Assembly (NCBI GenBank): GCA_036651575.1 | Contig: JAVVXN010000001.1 | Location: 22,266-86,265 of the forward strand | Direction of reading: 5' to 3' | Source of the DNA: JAVWGW01 sp036651575 | Lineage (GTDB): Bacteria; Actinomycetota; Coriobacteriia; Coriobacteriales; Eggerthellaceae | DNA: 64,000 bases | Shown: piece after piece, positions 17,077 to 26,448 of the stretch | Layout of the letters: every line of letters starts with the position of its first letter | Position numbering within the stretch: the first letter of the stretch is position 1 | Position numbers and translations under genes: made by a program | Notes under the pieces: generated by a model | Told to the model about the DNA's origin: nothing | Databases searched by the model: none | What the model saw: only the letters and a program-made list of their open reading frames with translations

Positions 17077-17844
17077 ATGATTAAGGTAGCTGTAGTTGGA
17101 TGTGCGGGACGCATGGGCGCTGCGGTTGTGGATGCCGTTGGTGCGTGCGACGATATGGAACTGGTGTGTGGCGTCGATCCCCGGGCTGTTTCGGAAGGCT
17201 TTCCGGTCTATGAGAGCGTTGCACAAGCGCACGCCGCACAGGCTTTCGATGTGATGGTTGACTTTACACAGCCCACGGTCGTCGAAGAAAACCTCCGTCA
17301 AGCTTTGCCGGCAGGTATTGATTGCGTTGTGGGCACGACGGGTCTTTCGCAAAAGACGCTTGAAGACGTTGCGGCAACCGCTTCGGAGGGAACCTGCTTG
17401 TTTTATGCTCCTAACTTCACGACGGGCGCTGTGCTTATGATGGAATTTGCCAAAGCTGCTGCTCCTTATTTCCCTGAAGCTGAGGTTATCGAATACCATC
17501 ACGCACACAAAAAGGATGCCCCGAGTGGTACGGCAACGCGCACAGCTCACATCATCAATGCGGCACGTGATTTTGTCAGTGCTGCGCCTGGTGCAGAAAC
17601 AGAACTTGCCGGTGCTGAAGGTGCTCGAGGTGCGCTTATCGAGGGGGTGCCCGTTCACTCGGTTCGCAGCAACGGATTTGTTGCCAGCCAGGAAGTAATT
17701 TTTGGCTCGCTTGGCCAAAGTCTGACCATTCGTCACGATTCATGGGATCGCACTTCGTATATGCCCGGTGTTTTACTTGGTATTCGCAGTGTTGCCGATC
17801 GGCAAGGTCTTATCGTTGGCCTTGAGAATTTCATGCAAAGCTAG
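17077..17844 (+). CDS. dapB: 4-hydroxy-tetrahydrodipicolinate reductase
   Basis: NAD(P)H-dependent reductase of the lysine/diaminopimelate pathway, 255 residues. It has the N-terminal Rossmann motif VVGCAGRMG, VGTTGLS, APNFTTGAV, the catalytic EYHHAHKKDAPSGTA and the VPVHSVRSNGFVASQEVIFG region. ATG 17077 (MIKVAVVGCAG) after gaaagaagg is preferred over an upstream GTG. dapA follows 159 bases later. Confidence 0.95.
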   Translation: MIKVAVVGCAGRMGAAVVDAVGACDDMELVCGVDPRAVSEGFPVYESVAQAHAAQAFDVMVDFTQPTVVEENLRQALPAGIDCVVGTTGLSQKTLEDVAATASEGTCLFYAPNFTTGAVLMMEFAKAAAPYFPEAEVIEYHHAHKKDAPSGTATRTAHIINAARDFVSAAPGAETELAGAEGARGALIEGVPVHSVRSNGFVASQEVIFGSLGQSLTIRHDSWDRTSYMPGVLLGIRSVADRQGLIVGLENFMQS

Positions 17845-17858
17845 TTTTCCGACCGATG

Positions 17859-17890
17859 ACCCACCTTGCTTTCGGAGAAGTAAGGTGGGT
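17859..17890 (+). terminator. Hairpin between dapB and dapA
   Basis: ACCCACCTT (17859-17867) pairs exactly with AAGGTGGGT (17882-17890); the loop can add ctt/aag pairs. There is no clear T-run, so it may be a T-poor terminator or a leader structure of dapA. Confidence 0.5.
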
Positions 17891-18003
17891 ATGGTAGTCT
17901 TGTCTAGGTTTCTCGGGACGCATGGTTTCGCAAGGGGTTCCGTGACATAATATACAAGAATCGCTTGCGCATGACACGAAATGCAATATTGAAGGAGTAC
18001 AAG

Positions 18004-18903
18004 ATGTCATCTGTTGAACAACCTCGTTTTGGCCGTATGATTCCTGCAATGGTTACCCCATTTGATAATAATCGTGATCTCGACCTAAAACAGGCAGCAG
18101 CGCTTGCGACCCGCCTTCTTGAAGGCGGAAGCGATTCTTTGATCATCAATGGCACTACGGGCGAAAGCCCCACGGTATTTTATCCGCAAAAGATTAAACT
18201 GTTTGAAGCGGTCGTGTCCGAAGTTTCCGGTGCGGCTCCCGTTATTGCAAACGTGGGCGATAACTGCACGGCAGATACCGTTGACTTTGCCCGTGAAGTT
18301 GCAGGGCTCGGTGTCGATGGTCTTATGCTGGTGGTGCCGTATTACAACAAACCTCCTCAAGAAGGTTTGTATCAACATTTCAAAACCATTGCCGCCGCGG
18401 TCGATCTTCCCATTATCCTCTACAACATTCCCGGTCGTTGCGTTATCAATATGACTGCGGAAACCACGCTGCGTCTGGCGCATGAGTGCGACAATATCGT
18501 TGCCGTGAAGGAAGCCTCCGGTGATCTTGAGCAGGTTAAGGCGATCTTAGATGGTGCGCCCGCCGACTTTTGGGTGTATTCGGGCGACGATGCCCTTACC
18601 TATGACCTGATGAAGCTTGGTGGTGCCGGTGTTATTTCAACTATTGGCAACGTAGCACCTGCCCGTATGAAAGAAATAGTGGAACTTTGCGCGGCGGGTG
18701 ATTTTGATGCTGCCTTAAAAGCCCATGAGGCACTGTATCCGCTCATGCACGAACTGTTTATGACCTCCAATCCGATTCTGGTTAAGGAAGCCTTGAAGCT
18801 CAGTGGTTTCCCCGTCGGTGGAGTTCGCTTACCTCTTGTAGACGCAACGCCGGAGCAATCCGAAAGCCTCGCGCAGGTTATGCGCGAAGTCGGGGTGCTT
18901 TAA
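18004..18903 (+). CDS. dapA: 4-hydroxy-tetrahydrodipicolinate synthase
   Basis: Condenses pyruvate with aspartate semialdehyde, the entry to diaminopimelate. The 299-residue TIM-barrel protein contains NGTTGESPT, the tyrosine-containing VVPYYNKPPQEGLYQHF and the Schiff-base lysine segment IVAVKEASGD. ATG 18004 follows the gaaggag site at 17991-17997; an in-frame upstream ATG at 17965 would add 13 residues with no support. Confidence 0.95.
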   Translation: MSSVEQPRFGRMIPAMVTPFDNNRDLDLKQAAALATRLLEGGSDSLIINGTTGESPTVFYPQKIKLFEAVVSEVSGAAPVIANVGDNCTADTVDFAREVAGLGVDGLMLVVPYYNKPPQEGLYQHFKTIAAAVDLPIILYNIPGRCVINMTAETTLRLAHECDNIVAVKEASGDLEQVKAILDGAPADFWVYSGDDALTYDLMKLGGAGVISTIGNVAPARMKEIVELCAAGDFDAALKAHEALYPLMHELFMTSNPILVKEALKLSGFPVGGVRLPLVDATPEQSESLAQVMREVGVL

Positions 18904-18962
18904 GCGTACATCGCGCTGAAACAAGACGAATTGCACCAAGTAAAAATACCTGGTGCGCGGGT

Positions 18963-18993
18963 GCCCCAACTCGGTTGGGGCTTACTTGCTTTT
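18963..18993 (+). terminator. Intrinsic terminator after dapA
   Basis: GCCCCAAC (18963-18970), loop tcg, GTTGGGGC (18974-18981), followed by ttacttgctttt. A perfect 8-pair stem with a broken T-run. Upstream caagtaa can pair with ttacttg to extend the structure. Confidence 0.75.
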
Positions 18994-19024
18994 CGTTGTT
19001 TCAGTGCCTAAATAAAGGAATCAT

Positions 19025-20887
19025 ATGACCGAAAGAAACACCCCTGAAAAGGGAAACGAAAACGAGGGCAAAAGAAACACGCGCTCGTACAAGCACGTGC
19101 AGATCGAGCATAAACGCCCACAACTCACGAAAAACGACAATCAGGAAACAACCGAAACGAGACAACCAGCCTCCTCTCAAAAAAACCGTCAAAATGGTGG
19201 CCGTCGCAACTTTGCCTCGTCACGGAAGAACTCAGGGGCAACCTTGAAAGTTATTCCTCTGGGCGGTCTTGATGCAATTGGTAAAAACATGACCGTTTTC
19301 GAGTGTGAAGGCGACATCGTGTTAGACGATGCGGGCCTCATGTTTCCCGATGACGATCATCCGGGCATTGACTTAATCTTGCCGGACTATACCTATGTCC
19401 TTGAAAATGCTGACAAATTACGCGGTATCGTGATTACGCATGGTCATGAAGACCACACCGGATCACTTCCGTATCTTTTGAAGGATCTCGATAGGGTTGT
19501 GCCTATTTACGGAACGAAATTGACGCTTGGCTTAATTGAGGGAAAATTTGCTGAGCATAAAATTAAAAATGCGAAGTTGATTGAGATTAAACCTGGCCAA
19601 CAGGTCAAGCTTGGCTGTTTTACCGCTGATTTCTTTGCGGTCAACCATTCCATTCCTGGGGCGGTTGGCATCTTTTTCCAGAGTCCGGCCGGTAATGTTT
19701 TGCATACCGGTGACTTCAAGCTTGATCAAACTCCCATCGATGGTGTTCACACCGACTTCGGCGCTCTGGCGAACTTTGCTAAAATCGGGATTGATTTGAT
19801 GCTTTCAGACTCGACGAATGCTTTAAATCCCAACTTTACTCCCTCCGAGGCAGAGGTGGGCAAAGCTTTATCAACCATCATCTCTCAGGCGGAAGGACGC
19901 GTGATTATCGCGTCGTTTGCAAGCCATATTCACCGTATGCAACAGATTTGCGATGCTGCGGTTGCCAACGGTCGCAAGGTTGTTGTTACCGGACGTTCCA
20001 TGGTGCAAAACACTGAGATTGCACGCCGTTTAGGATATCTCAAGGTTTCTGACACCAACATTATCGACGCCTATGATCTTAAGGGTATTCCCGCCGACAA
20101 GGTCGTCATCATGTGTACGGGATCTCAGGGCGAACCGCTTTCGGCGTTGGCCCGCATTTCGAACGGCGATCATAAAACCATCGACCTCGAAGAGGGCGAT
20201 ACGGTCATCATTTCGGCGACGCCTGTTCCGGGTAACGAAAAAGCGGTCACGCGCGTCATCAATTCCCTCGCCAAAGTTGGAGCTGATGTCTACGATAAGA
20301 ATCGCGCACGAGTACATGTTTCGGGTCACGCTGGAGCCGAAGAGCTCAAATTATTGCTTTCGATCGCGCAACCAAAAGCGTTTATGCCAGTGCATGGTGA
20401 AGCTACCCATCTGCGCGCCCATGCCGAATTGGCAAAAGCAACCGGGGTACCTCGTGAAAATATTTTTCTGTGCGAAAACGGAGAAAGCCTTGAGCTTTCC
20501 TCGCGAGGTATTCGTCGAGGCGAAACGGTTCAGAGCGGTATCGTGTATGTCGATGGTTTAAGCGTTGGGGATACGTCTCAGGATGTTTTGAACGAACGCA
20601 ATGCACTCAGCTCGCAGGGAGTGGCTTCTGTCGCTGCTGCCATATCCACCAAGCGTAAGGATATTATCGGAGAAGTGCAGGTTGAGATGCGCGGTATAAC
20701 CGGCGGTGATGATGAAGATTTGCAGGATGACGCCTCCTATCGGGTCAAAACGGCTTTGAAGCGCGCTTTGGCTAAAGAGGCAAAACCGGGCGATTACGAA
20801 CGGGCATGCAAAAGTGCTCTGCTTTCTATTTTGTGGGAACGCACGAAGCAGCGCCCGATGGTCGTCGTGAATTTACTTGATGTTTAG
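19025..20887 (+). CDS. rnj: Ribonuclease J
   Basis: Metallo-beta-lactamase ribonuclease with 5-prime exonuclease and endonuclease activity. Of 620 residues, the first about 70 form a hydrophilic, Lys/Arg/Asn/Gln-rich extension. The catalytic HGHEDH motif is at 139-144; HTGDFKLD, the beta-CASP part (SDSTNALNPNFTPSE, GSQGEPLSAL, VSGHA) and a C-terminal domain ending WERTKQRPMVVVNLLDV follow. Such basic tails are common in actinobacterial RNase J and may bind RNA. Confidence 0.95.
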   Translation: MTERNTPEKGNENEGKRNTRSYKHVQIEHKRPQLTKNDNQETTETRQPASSQKNRQNGGRRNFASSRKNSGATLKVIPLGGLDAIGKNMTVFECEGDIVLDDAGLMFPDDDHPGIDLILPDYTYVLENADKLRGIVITHGHEDHTGSLPYLLKDLDRVVPIYGTKLTLGLIEGKFAEHKIKNAKLIEIKPGQQVKLGCFTADFFAVNHSIPGAVGIFFQSPAGNVLHTGDFKLDQTPIDGVHTDFGALANFAKIGIDLMLSDSTNALNPNFTPSEAEVGKALSTIISQAEGRVIIASFASHIHRMQQICDAAVANGRKVVVTGRSMVQNTEIARRLGYLKVSDTNIIDAYDLKGIPADKVVIMCTGSQGEPLSALARISNGDHKTIDLEEGDTVIISATPVPGNEKAVTRVINSLAKVGADVYDKNRARVHVSGHAGAEELKLLLSIAQPKAFMPVHGEATHLRAHAELAKATGVPRENIFLCENGESLELSSRGIRRGETVQSGIVYVDGLSVGDTSQDVLNERNALSSQGVASVAAAISTKRKDIIGEVQVEMRGITGGDDEDLQDDASYRVKTALKRALAKEAKPGDYERACKSALLSILWERTKQRPMVVVNLLDV

Positions 20888-20954
20888 CCTATAATATTAT
20901 TTTTCGTAGATGTACTCGTAAATGTAGATTAAATGCAGCAAAAGGAGTTTCATC

Positions 20955-23393
20955 GTGGCTCGGAATTCCGGTTCTGGAACCAAGAATACAACGAAGGGCA
21001 AAAACGGCAGCAAGAAGGCGACTTCTCCTGCCGTTAAACATGCCCAGAAAAACGAACGCGTGCGCGCACCTCAGACCGAGGAGCGCACACGCTTTTTCGA
21101 TGAAAGAACACGACACGATATCGTTGGCGTTATATTTGCCGTTTGTGCCGTTGCGCTTTTTATAACGGTTGCGATGTCTTCCGATGCTTTGGTGACCTCG
21201 CTTGTATCGCAGGGGCTCCATCTTGCGCTGGGTCTGGGAGCGTATGTATTACCCTTTTTCCTGCTGATTATCGGTGCGAGCTTTCTTATTCGTTTCGAGC
21301 GCGAACGGGTTCCTCTGCGTATCGTCATCGGGCTATCGCTTATTTTTTTTGCGGTACTGGCGCTGCTGGCCCTTTTTACTCCCAACGCTTCATCCGACCT
21401 CGGTCAGCTGTTTTTTTCCGAGCAGTTGATCGCTCGCGGCGGATACTTTGGTGCGGGCATCGCCTGGGCGGGACTTAAGCTGTTTGGCCAGGTAATCTCC
21501 TGTGTCATTTTGGTGGGAGTCATCGTTGCCGGGCTGGTTGTCATCGGCTTTTCCCTTTCGGGTCTTATCGAAAAGATTCGGGATAAGCATGCCTCTTCTG
21601 AGGAGGATGCCACCACGGCTCTTGATGGGCCGAGCTATGCGCGGGTGGTGCTGCAACCCAAAAAAAATACCCCTGCTGCCGCGGCGGGGGAGACGGCGGT
21701 GATAGAAAAGCGGAAAGCGTCCCGACGTGCAGCCCCTTTGGGTTCTCTTGATACCCAGCTGATCGCTCCGCAAGGATTCGATGAACCGGTGGCGATCGAT
21801 AAGGCTATGACGCGCAAGCTCGGCTCAAAGCATCGTAGTGACGGAGCGGAAATAAAACCCGCCTCGTCGGTCATTCCTGCCGCCGAGCCCCATCCTGCGG
21901 AAGGTTTTCATTTGCCCGATCCAGCCCTGCTTGGCCGATCAGCTGATCGGCCAAGCACCAAGGAAAGTGAATCATCTCTGGGTGAAACAGCGGGTTGTCT
22001 CCAGGAGACCCTTGCTGATTTCGGAATCAATGCGGAGGTGGTTGGTTGGGTTGCGGGGCCAACGGTCACGCTTTTTAAGGTTGATCTTCCCTCCGGTGTT
22101 CGGGTTAGTCGCGTAACGGCGCTTGGAGACGACCTTGCCCTGTCACTTGCGGCTCCCGGCGTCCGTATCTTTGCGCCGATTCCTGGAACGAATTATGTTG
22201 GCATTGAAGTTCCGAATCGCATACGGCAAACGGTACTTTTGGGCGATATTTTGCCCGACGCCAAAGGTGGTCCTTTGCAGATCGCTATCGGTAAAGACGT
22301 TGAGGGCCGCTCCATTGTCACCGATTTGGCCAAGATGCCCCATCTGCTCATCGGCGGCACAACCGGCTCGGGCAAGTCTGTCTCCATCAATGCAATGATC
22401 ATGTCGATTCTTATGCGCGCGACACCTTCCGAGGTGCGCTTTATCATGATCGATCCGAAACGGGTTGAATTCACCCCCTACAACGGCATTCCTCATCTCT
22501 ACGTGCCCGTTGTGACCGAACCGCGAGAAGCGGCAAGTGCGCTCGCGTGGGGTGTGGCCGAAATGGAACGACGCTTGAAGATATTTTCTAAGGTTGGCGC
22601 ACGCAACATCGCTCAATACAACGCAAAAGTTCAGCAAGGGCTTGAAGCGAGTGAGGGCGGCGCTCATGAATTGCCTTATATGGTTATCATCATCGATGAA
22701 TTAGCGGACCTTATGATGAACGTCGGCAAAGAGGTGGAGTTTTCCATTTCACGCATTGCGCAGCTTGCGCGAGCTGCGGGTATCCATCTAATCGTTGCCA
22801 CGCAGCGTCCTTCAACCAATGTGGTAACGGGTCTTATCAAGGCGAATATCACCAATCGTATAGCGTTTAACGTGGCATCGGGTATCGACTCGCGCGTTGT
22901 GCTTGACACGCCGGGTGCCGAAAATCTCATCGGTTTGGGAGATTTGCTGTTCAGCAAGCCCGAATATGCGAAACCGCAGCGTATTCAGGGTTGCTATGTT
23001 TCTGAAGATGAAATCAATGCGGTGGTTGATAGCTTGAAAGAACAGGGAGAACCCGAATATCATTCGGAAATTCTTCAGACAAACCTCATCACTCTAGGAG
23101 CCTCATCTCCCGATGGCTCCGGCAGTTCATGCTCGAGTGATGACCCGCTTTTATGGGAGGCTGCTGACGTGATCGTGTCAAGTGGTTTTGGTTCAACATC
23201 GGGTATTCAGCGACGCTTGAAAGTTGGTTATTCTCGAGCGGGGCGTATAATGGATATGCTTGAAGAAAAAGGTGTTGTGGGTCCGCCGAACGGAAGTAAA
23301 CCGCGAGAAATTTTAGTTGATGTGCTTGAGCTTGAAACGCTTAAGGCATTTGAAGCCCATGATGCAAGCGACCCATCGCTTACGGAGGAGTGA
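20955..23393 (+). CDS. ftsK: DNA translocase FtsK/SpoIIIE
   Basis: Septal DNA pump that clears chromosomes during division. The 812-residue protein has a basic N-terminus, four transmembrane helices (about 50-210), a variable linker, the motor domain with Walker A GGTTGSGKS (about 467-475) and Walker B MVIIIDELADLMM, and a C-terminal winged-helix gamma domain (STSGIQRRLKVGYSRAGRIMDMLEEKGVVGP). The GTG start follows aaaggag. A TATAAT at 20891-20896 may be its -10. It ends 4 bases before the next start. Confidence 0.95.
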   Translation: MARNSGSGTKNTTKGKNGSKKATSPAVKHAQKNERVRAPQTEERTRFFDERTRHDIVGVIFAVCAVALFITVAMSSDALVTSLVSQGLHLALGLGAYVLPFFLLIIGASFLIRFERERVPLRIVIGLSLIFFAVLALLALFTPNASSDLGQLFFSEQLIARGGYFGAGIAWAGLKLFGQVISCVILVGVIVAGLVVIGFSLSGLIEKIRDKHASSEEDATTALDGPSYARVVLQPKKNTPAAAAGETAVIEKRKASRRAAPLGSLDTQLIAPQGFDEPVAIDKAMTRKLGSKHRSDGAEIKPASSVIPAAEPHPAEGFHLPDPALLGRSADRPSTKESESSLGETAGCLQETLADFGINAEVVGWVAGPTVTLFKVDLPSGVRVSRVTALGDDLALSLAAPGVRIFAPIPGTNYVGIEVPNRIRQTVLLGDILPDAKGGPLQIAIGKDVEGRSIVTDLAKMPHLLIGGTTGSGKSVSINAMIMSILMRATPSEVRFIMIDPKRVEFTPYNGIPHLYVPVVTEPREAASALAWGVAEMERRLKIFSKVGARNIAQYNAKVQQGLEASEGGAHELPYMVIIIDELADLMMNVGKEVEFSISRIAQLARAAGIHLIVATQRPSTNVVTGLIKANITNRIAFNVASGIDSRVVLDTPGAENLIGLGDLLFSKPEYAKPQRIQGCYVSEDEINAVVDSLKEQGEPEYHSEILQTNLITLGASSPDGSGSSCSSDDPLLWEAADVIVSSGFGSTSGIQRRLKVGYSRAGRIMDMLEEKGVVGPPNGSKPREILVDVLELETLKAFEAHDASDPSLTEE

Positions 23394-23397
23394 CAAC

Positions 23398-24516
23398 GTG
23401 GCACAGTTGAGTTTCGGAACCATATTGCGCGAGACGCGCGAAAAAAAAGGTCTTGATTTGACGGGTGTTGCTCGTCGCCTTCGTATTCGTCCCGATATCC
23501 TCGAAGCGATTGAGGATGCCAACTTTACTCGTATGCCCCCTCGCGGCTATACTCGCAACATGGTAAATGCATACGCACATTTTCTCGGATTGAATTCAAC
23601 CGACGTAACGCGGATGTATCTCGATGAATGCTATGCCTACCAGGTTGGCAGAACGCGCGCCCAAGAAACCCGCCGAGGTGGTCGTACGGTTGATATGTCC
23701 GCCGCGCCAGCACGAGGAAAGTCTGCGACTCGAGGTCAGTTGAGGGACAATGGATCTGGGAGAAGACAGTATTCAGACGACTATCCCACCGAGGCAACTT
23801 CGCAAATGCAACGACTGTATTCAGAAGAGAATACTCATCGGACAAAACGTACTGCGATGTCTGATAATCATTACACCAATTTTTATTCGGGGCCAAAAGC
23901 ACCCAGTGCTCTGACGCACTCCAAGACACCTTTTATTGTTGCTGCAGTTGTTATTTTGCTGCTGGTTATTCTTATTTGTGTTCTGCTGTTTATGCCGAAA
24001 GGTGAAAGCGCTACCAACGACACTCCCGTAGTGCCCGTGTCGGGTCTCAGCGATAGCAACGCCAAGACAAACGAAGAACAAAAGCCCGAAGCTCAGCCCG
24101 AAGCGAAACCTGCCGCGGTCGCACCGACGAAGTTTACCTTTAGTTACGAGGTTGCAGCTCAAAACAAAAACTATCTTGAAGTTGTTGTCGATGGATCGAC
24201 CGTCGAGGCCGATACCATAGCCGGTCCTGCCAAAAAGAGTTTTGATTCTGCGGGAGAAATCAAGTTCACGACTGTCGATCCGGCGACCGTAAAAGCATTT
24301 GTCGATGGTGCCGCGGTGACCCCAACCGACGATGACGGCAACGGTGTGTATTCGATAACCATCAAATTTTCGGATATTTTAGCTCAGTGGCAAAAAGATA
24401 ACCCCACGGCAACGCCGGCGGCAAATACTGCAGCGCCCGCATCGAATGCCTCAAACACCTCTGCGGCGCCGACGAATGCCGCGGCAAGTAATGCGGTGGC
24501 GTCGACCGGACAATAA
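23398..24516 (+). CDS. RodZ-like helix-turn-helix membrane protein (DUF4115)
   Basis: A 372-residue bitopic protein: a Cro/CI-type helix-turn-helix at about 5-70 (FGTILRETREKKGLDLTGVARRLRI), a disordered basic region, one transmembrane helix (about 177-198), then an extracellular DUF4115 beta domain and an Ala/Asn/Ser/Thr-rich tail. This is the RodZ layout; RodZ links MreB to cell-shape control. GTG 23398 follows the strong acggagg site in the end of ftsK. No mreB lies here, so a shape role is inferred only from architecture. Confidence 0.85.
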   Translation: MAQLSFGTILRETREKKGLDLTGVARRLRIRPDILEAIEDANFTRMPPRGYTRNMVNAYAHFLGLNSTDVTRMYLDECYAYQVGRTRAQETRRGGRTVDMSAAPARGKSATRGQLRDNGSGRRQYSDDYPTEATSQMQRLYSEENTHRTKRTAMSDNHYTNFYSGPKAPSALTHSKTPFIVAAVVILLLVILICVLLFMPKGESATNDTPVVPVSGLSDSNAKTNEEQKPEAQPEAKPAAVAPTKFTFSYEVAAQNKNYLEVVVDGSTVEADTIAGPAKKSFDSAGEIKFTTVDPATVKAFVDGAAVTPTDDDGNGVYSITIKFSDILAQWQKDNPTATPAANTAAPASNASNTSAAPTNAAASNAVASTGQ

Positions 24517-24609
24517 TGACCCGCGTTCGACTATTGAGAAGAGCGCTGATGTAGTGTGCCCGTGTCGCGTTGCTTGATAAAGGGCGCAACACCTGACGAA
24601 AGGATCTAT

Positions 24610-25107
24610 ATGGCTAAGGAAGCAAGTTTTGATGTGGTTTCAACGGTTGACATTCAGGAAGTGGATAACGCGTTTGGTCAGGTAAAAAAAGAACTCGTGC
24701 AGCGCTACGATCTCAAGGGATCCGGCGCGGATGTCGCTTTGGATAAAGGGGCAAAAACGCTCACCGTTACCGCTCCCAGTGATTTTGTTGCCAAACAGGT
24801 TATCGATATCATATCCTCAAAGCTCGTGAAGCGCGGTATCGATTTAGCGGCAATCAAATGGGGGGATGTTCAGTCGGCAACCGGTGCCACCGTACGGCAG
24901 GTTGCAACGATCGTGGAAGGTATCGAGCGCGAAACCGCCGCGAAAATCAACAAGGATATCAAAGCTGAAAAATTTAAGGTGAAGGTACAGATTGAAGCTG
25001 ATAAGCTCCGTGTTTCTTCCGCATCGATCGATGCCCTGCAAGACGTTATTGCGTTTTTGAAAAGCAAGGACTACGGTCAACCCCTCCAATATCTCAATTA
25101 CCGTTAA
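24610..25107 (+). CDS. YajQ family nucleotide-binding protein
   Basis: A 165-residue member of the YajQ family (MAKEASFDVVSTVDIQEVDNAFGQVKKELVQRYDLKGS). Family proteins have two ferredoxin-like domains and have been reported to bind nucleotides, cyclic di-GMP in some Gram-negatives. ATG 24610 after gaaagga was chosen over an upstream in-frame GTG. It is followed 21 bases later by rimO. Confidence 0.88.
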   Translation: MAKEASFDVVSTVDIQEVDNAFGQVKKELVQRYDLKGSGADVALDKGAKTLTVTAPSDFVAKQVIDIISSKLVKRGIDLAAIKWGDVQSATGATVRQVATIVEGIERETAAKINKDIKAEKFKVKVQIEADKLRVSSASIDALQDVIAFLKSKDYGQPLQYLNYR

Positions 25108-25128
25108 GCGGCGGAGGATATTACCATT

Positions 25129-26445
25129 ATGAGTTGTATTCCGAAGATATGCTTTCTCACTTTAGGGTGCGCAAAAAACGAAGTTGATAGTGCGGATATG
25201 AAAAAACGTGCGGCGGGTGCCGGGTTTTCGCTGATCGATGAACCGCACCTGGCCGATGCTGTCGTGGTCAATACCTGTTCGTTTATTCAGGCAGCAACCG
25301 AGGAGAGTCTTGAGGCGATCTTTGATATTGCCGGTATGGACAATTTCACCCAAGGCGATGCCAAGCTGATCGTTGCCGGTTGTATGCCGGCGCGCTACGG
25401 AGATGATCTTGTAGATGAACTGCCGGAAGCGTGCGGCTTCGTGCCCTGCAGTAAGGAAGATGATATAGCGGTAGTGCTCGCCTCGCTTTTTCCCGACTTC
25501 GATTTTTCTCTTACGGGGACAGAGGTTGCCGAATCCCGCGCGACCGCAGCTGATAAAGCGGCAGGACCGATAAGCGTGTACGTGAAAATATCCGATGGGT
25601 GCGATCGCTTTTGCAGCTTCTGCACTATTCCCTCTATCAGGGGACGTTACCACAGCTATTCTCGCGATGAAATTGCACGGTGCGTTGAGGAGCATATTGC
25701 GCAGGGTGCTCAAGAAATCGTGCTCATCGCGCAGGACACCGGTCGATGGGGCAACGATTTGAAAACGCCTTCGACACTAGCTGACCTTATGGCATTTCTT
25801 GCTGAAGCGCACCCGGACACGTGGTTTCGGGTTATGTATATTCAACCCGAGGGAATCACTGACCAATTGCTCGCGTGCGTTGATTCCCACGATAATATTT
25901 GTTCGTATTTTGATATTCCGCTTCAGCACGCCCATGCCGATCTCTTGAAGGCTATGAACCGAAGCGGTTCTCGCGATTCGTTTGAAGCTCTGATCGGACA
26001 TATTCGTGAGTGTGTTCGTGATGTCACCCTTCGCACGACGCTTATTGCCGGATTTCCGGGAGAAAGCGAAGATGCTTTTGAGGAGCTTTGCGATTTTCTT
26101 GCAGAAGCGGATTTTGATTATGTCGGAGTGTTTCCGTATTCGCGTGAAGAGGGAACACGTGCGGCCGACTTTGACGGTCAGATCGAGGAAGATGTCAAGA
26201 TTCAGCGTGCGCAAATACTGCGCGATATTGCCGATAACGTATCGATTGCGCGGGTTGCAACGCATATCGGACAAAGCATGGATGTTTTGGTTCTCGGCAC
26301 TGAAGAGGACGGTCAAATCTACGGGCGTGCTCAGTGCCAAGCTCCCGATGTCGATGGGGTCGTGTATCTTTCTCACGGTACGCCCGGTGAGGTGCGTCGG
26401 GTGAGTATCGTTGATACCCTCCTTTATGAAATGGAGGGTGAATAA
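25129..26445 (+). CDS. rimO: Ribosomal protein S12 methylthiotransferase RimO
   Basis: Radical SAM enzyme that modifies the conserved aspartate of ribosomal protein S12. The 438-residue protein begins ICFLTLGCAKNEVDSADM, with NTCSFIQAATEES and the cluster motif DGCDRFCSFCTIPSIRGRYHSY, then a C-terminal TRAM domain (MDVLVLGTEEDGQIYGRAQCQAPDVDG). CAKNxVDSE-type N-terminus and CSFIxxA distinguish RimO from MiaB and MtaB. The next gene starts 3 bases after its stop. Confidence 0.94.
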   Translation: MSCIPKICFLTLGCAKNEVDSADMKKRAAGAGFSLIDEPHLADAVVVNTCSFIQAATEESLEAIFDIAGMDNFTQGDAKLIVAGCMPARYGDDLVDELPEACGFVPCSKEDDIAVVLASLFPDFDFSLTGTEVAESRATAADKAAGPISVYVKISDGCDRFCSFCTIPSIRGRYHSYSRDEIARCVEEHIAQGAQEIVLIAQDTGRWGNDLKTPSTLADLMAFLAEAHPDTWFRVMYIQPEGITDQLLACVDSHDNICSYFDIPLQHAHADLLKAMNRSGSRDSFEALIGHIRECVRDVTLRTTLIAGFPGESEDAFEELCDFLAEADFDYVGVFPYSREEGTRAADFDGQIEEDVKIQRAQILRDIADNVSIARVATHIGQSMDVLVLGTEEDGQIYGRAQCQAPDVDGVVYLSHGTPGEVRRVSIVDTLLYEMEGE

Positions 26446-26448
26446 GCG

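Noticed and set aside
16756..17736. A 326-codon minus-strand frame across the pnp end and dapB
   Set aside because: It crosses a strong terminator and two well-supported plus-strand genes, and its translation is His/Arg-rich and motif-free.
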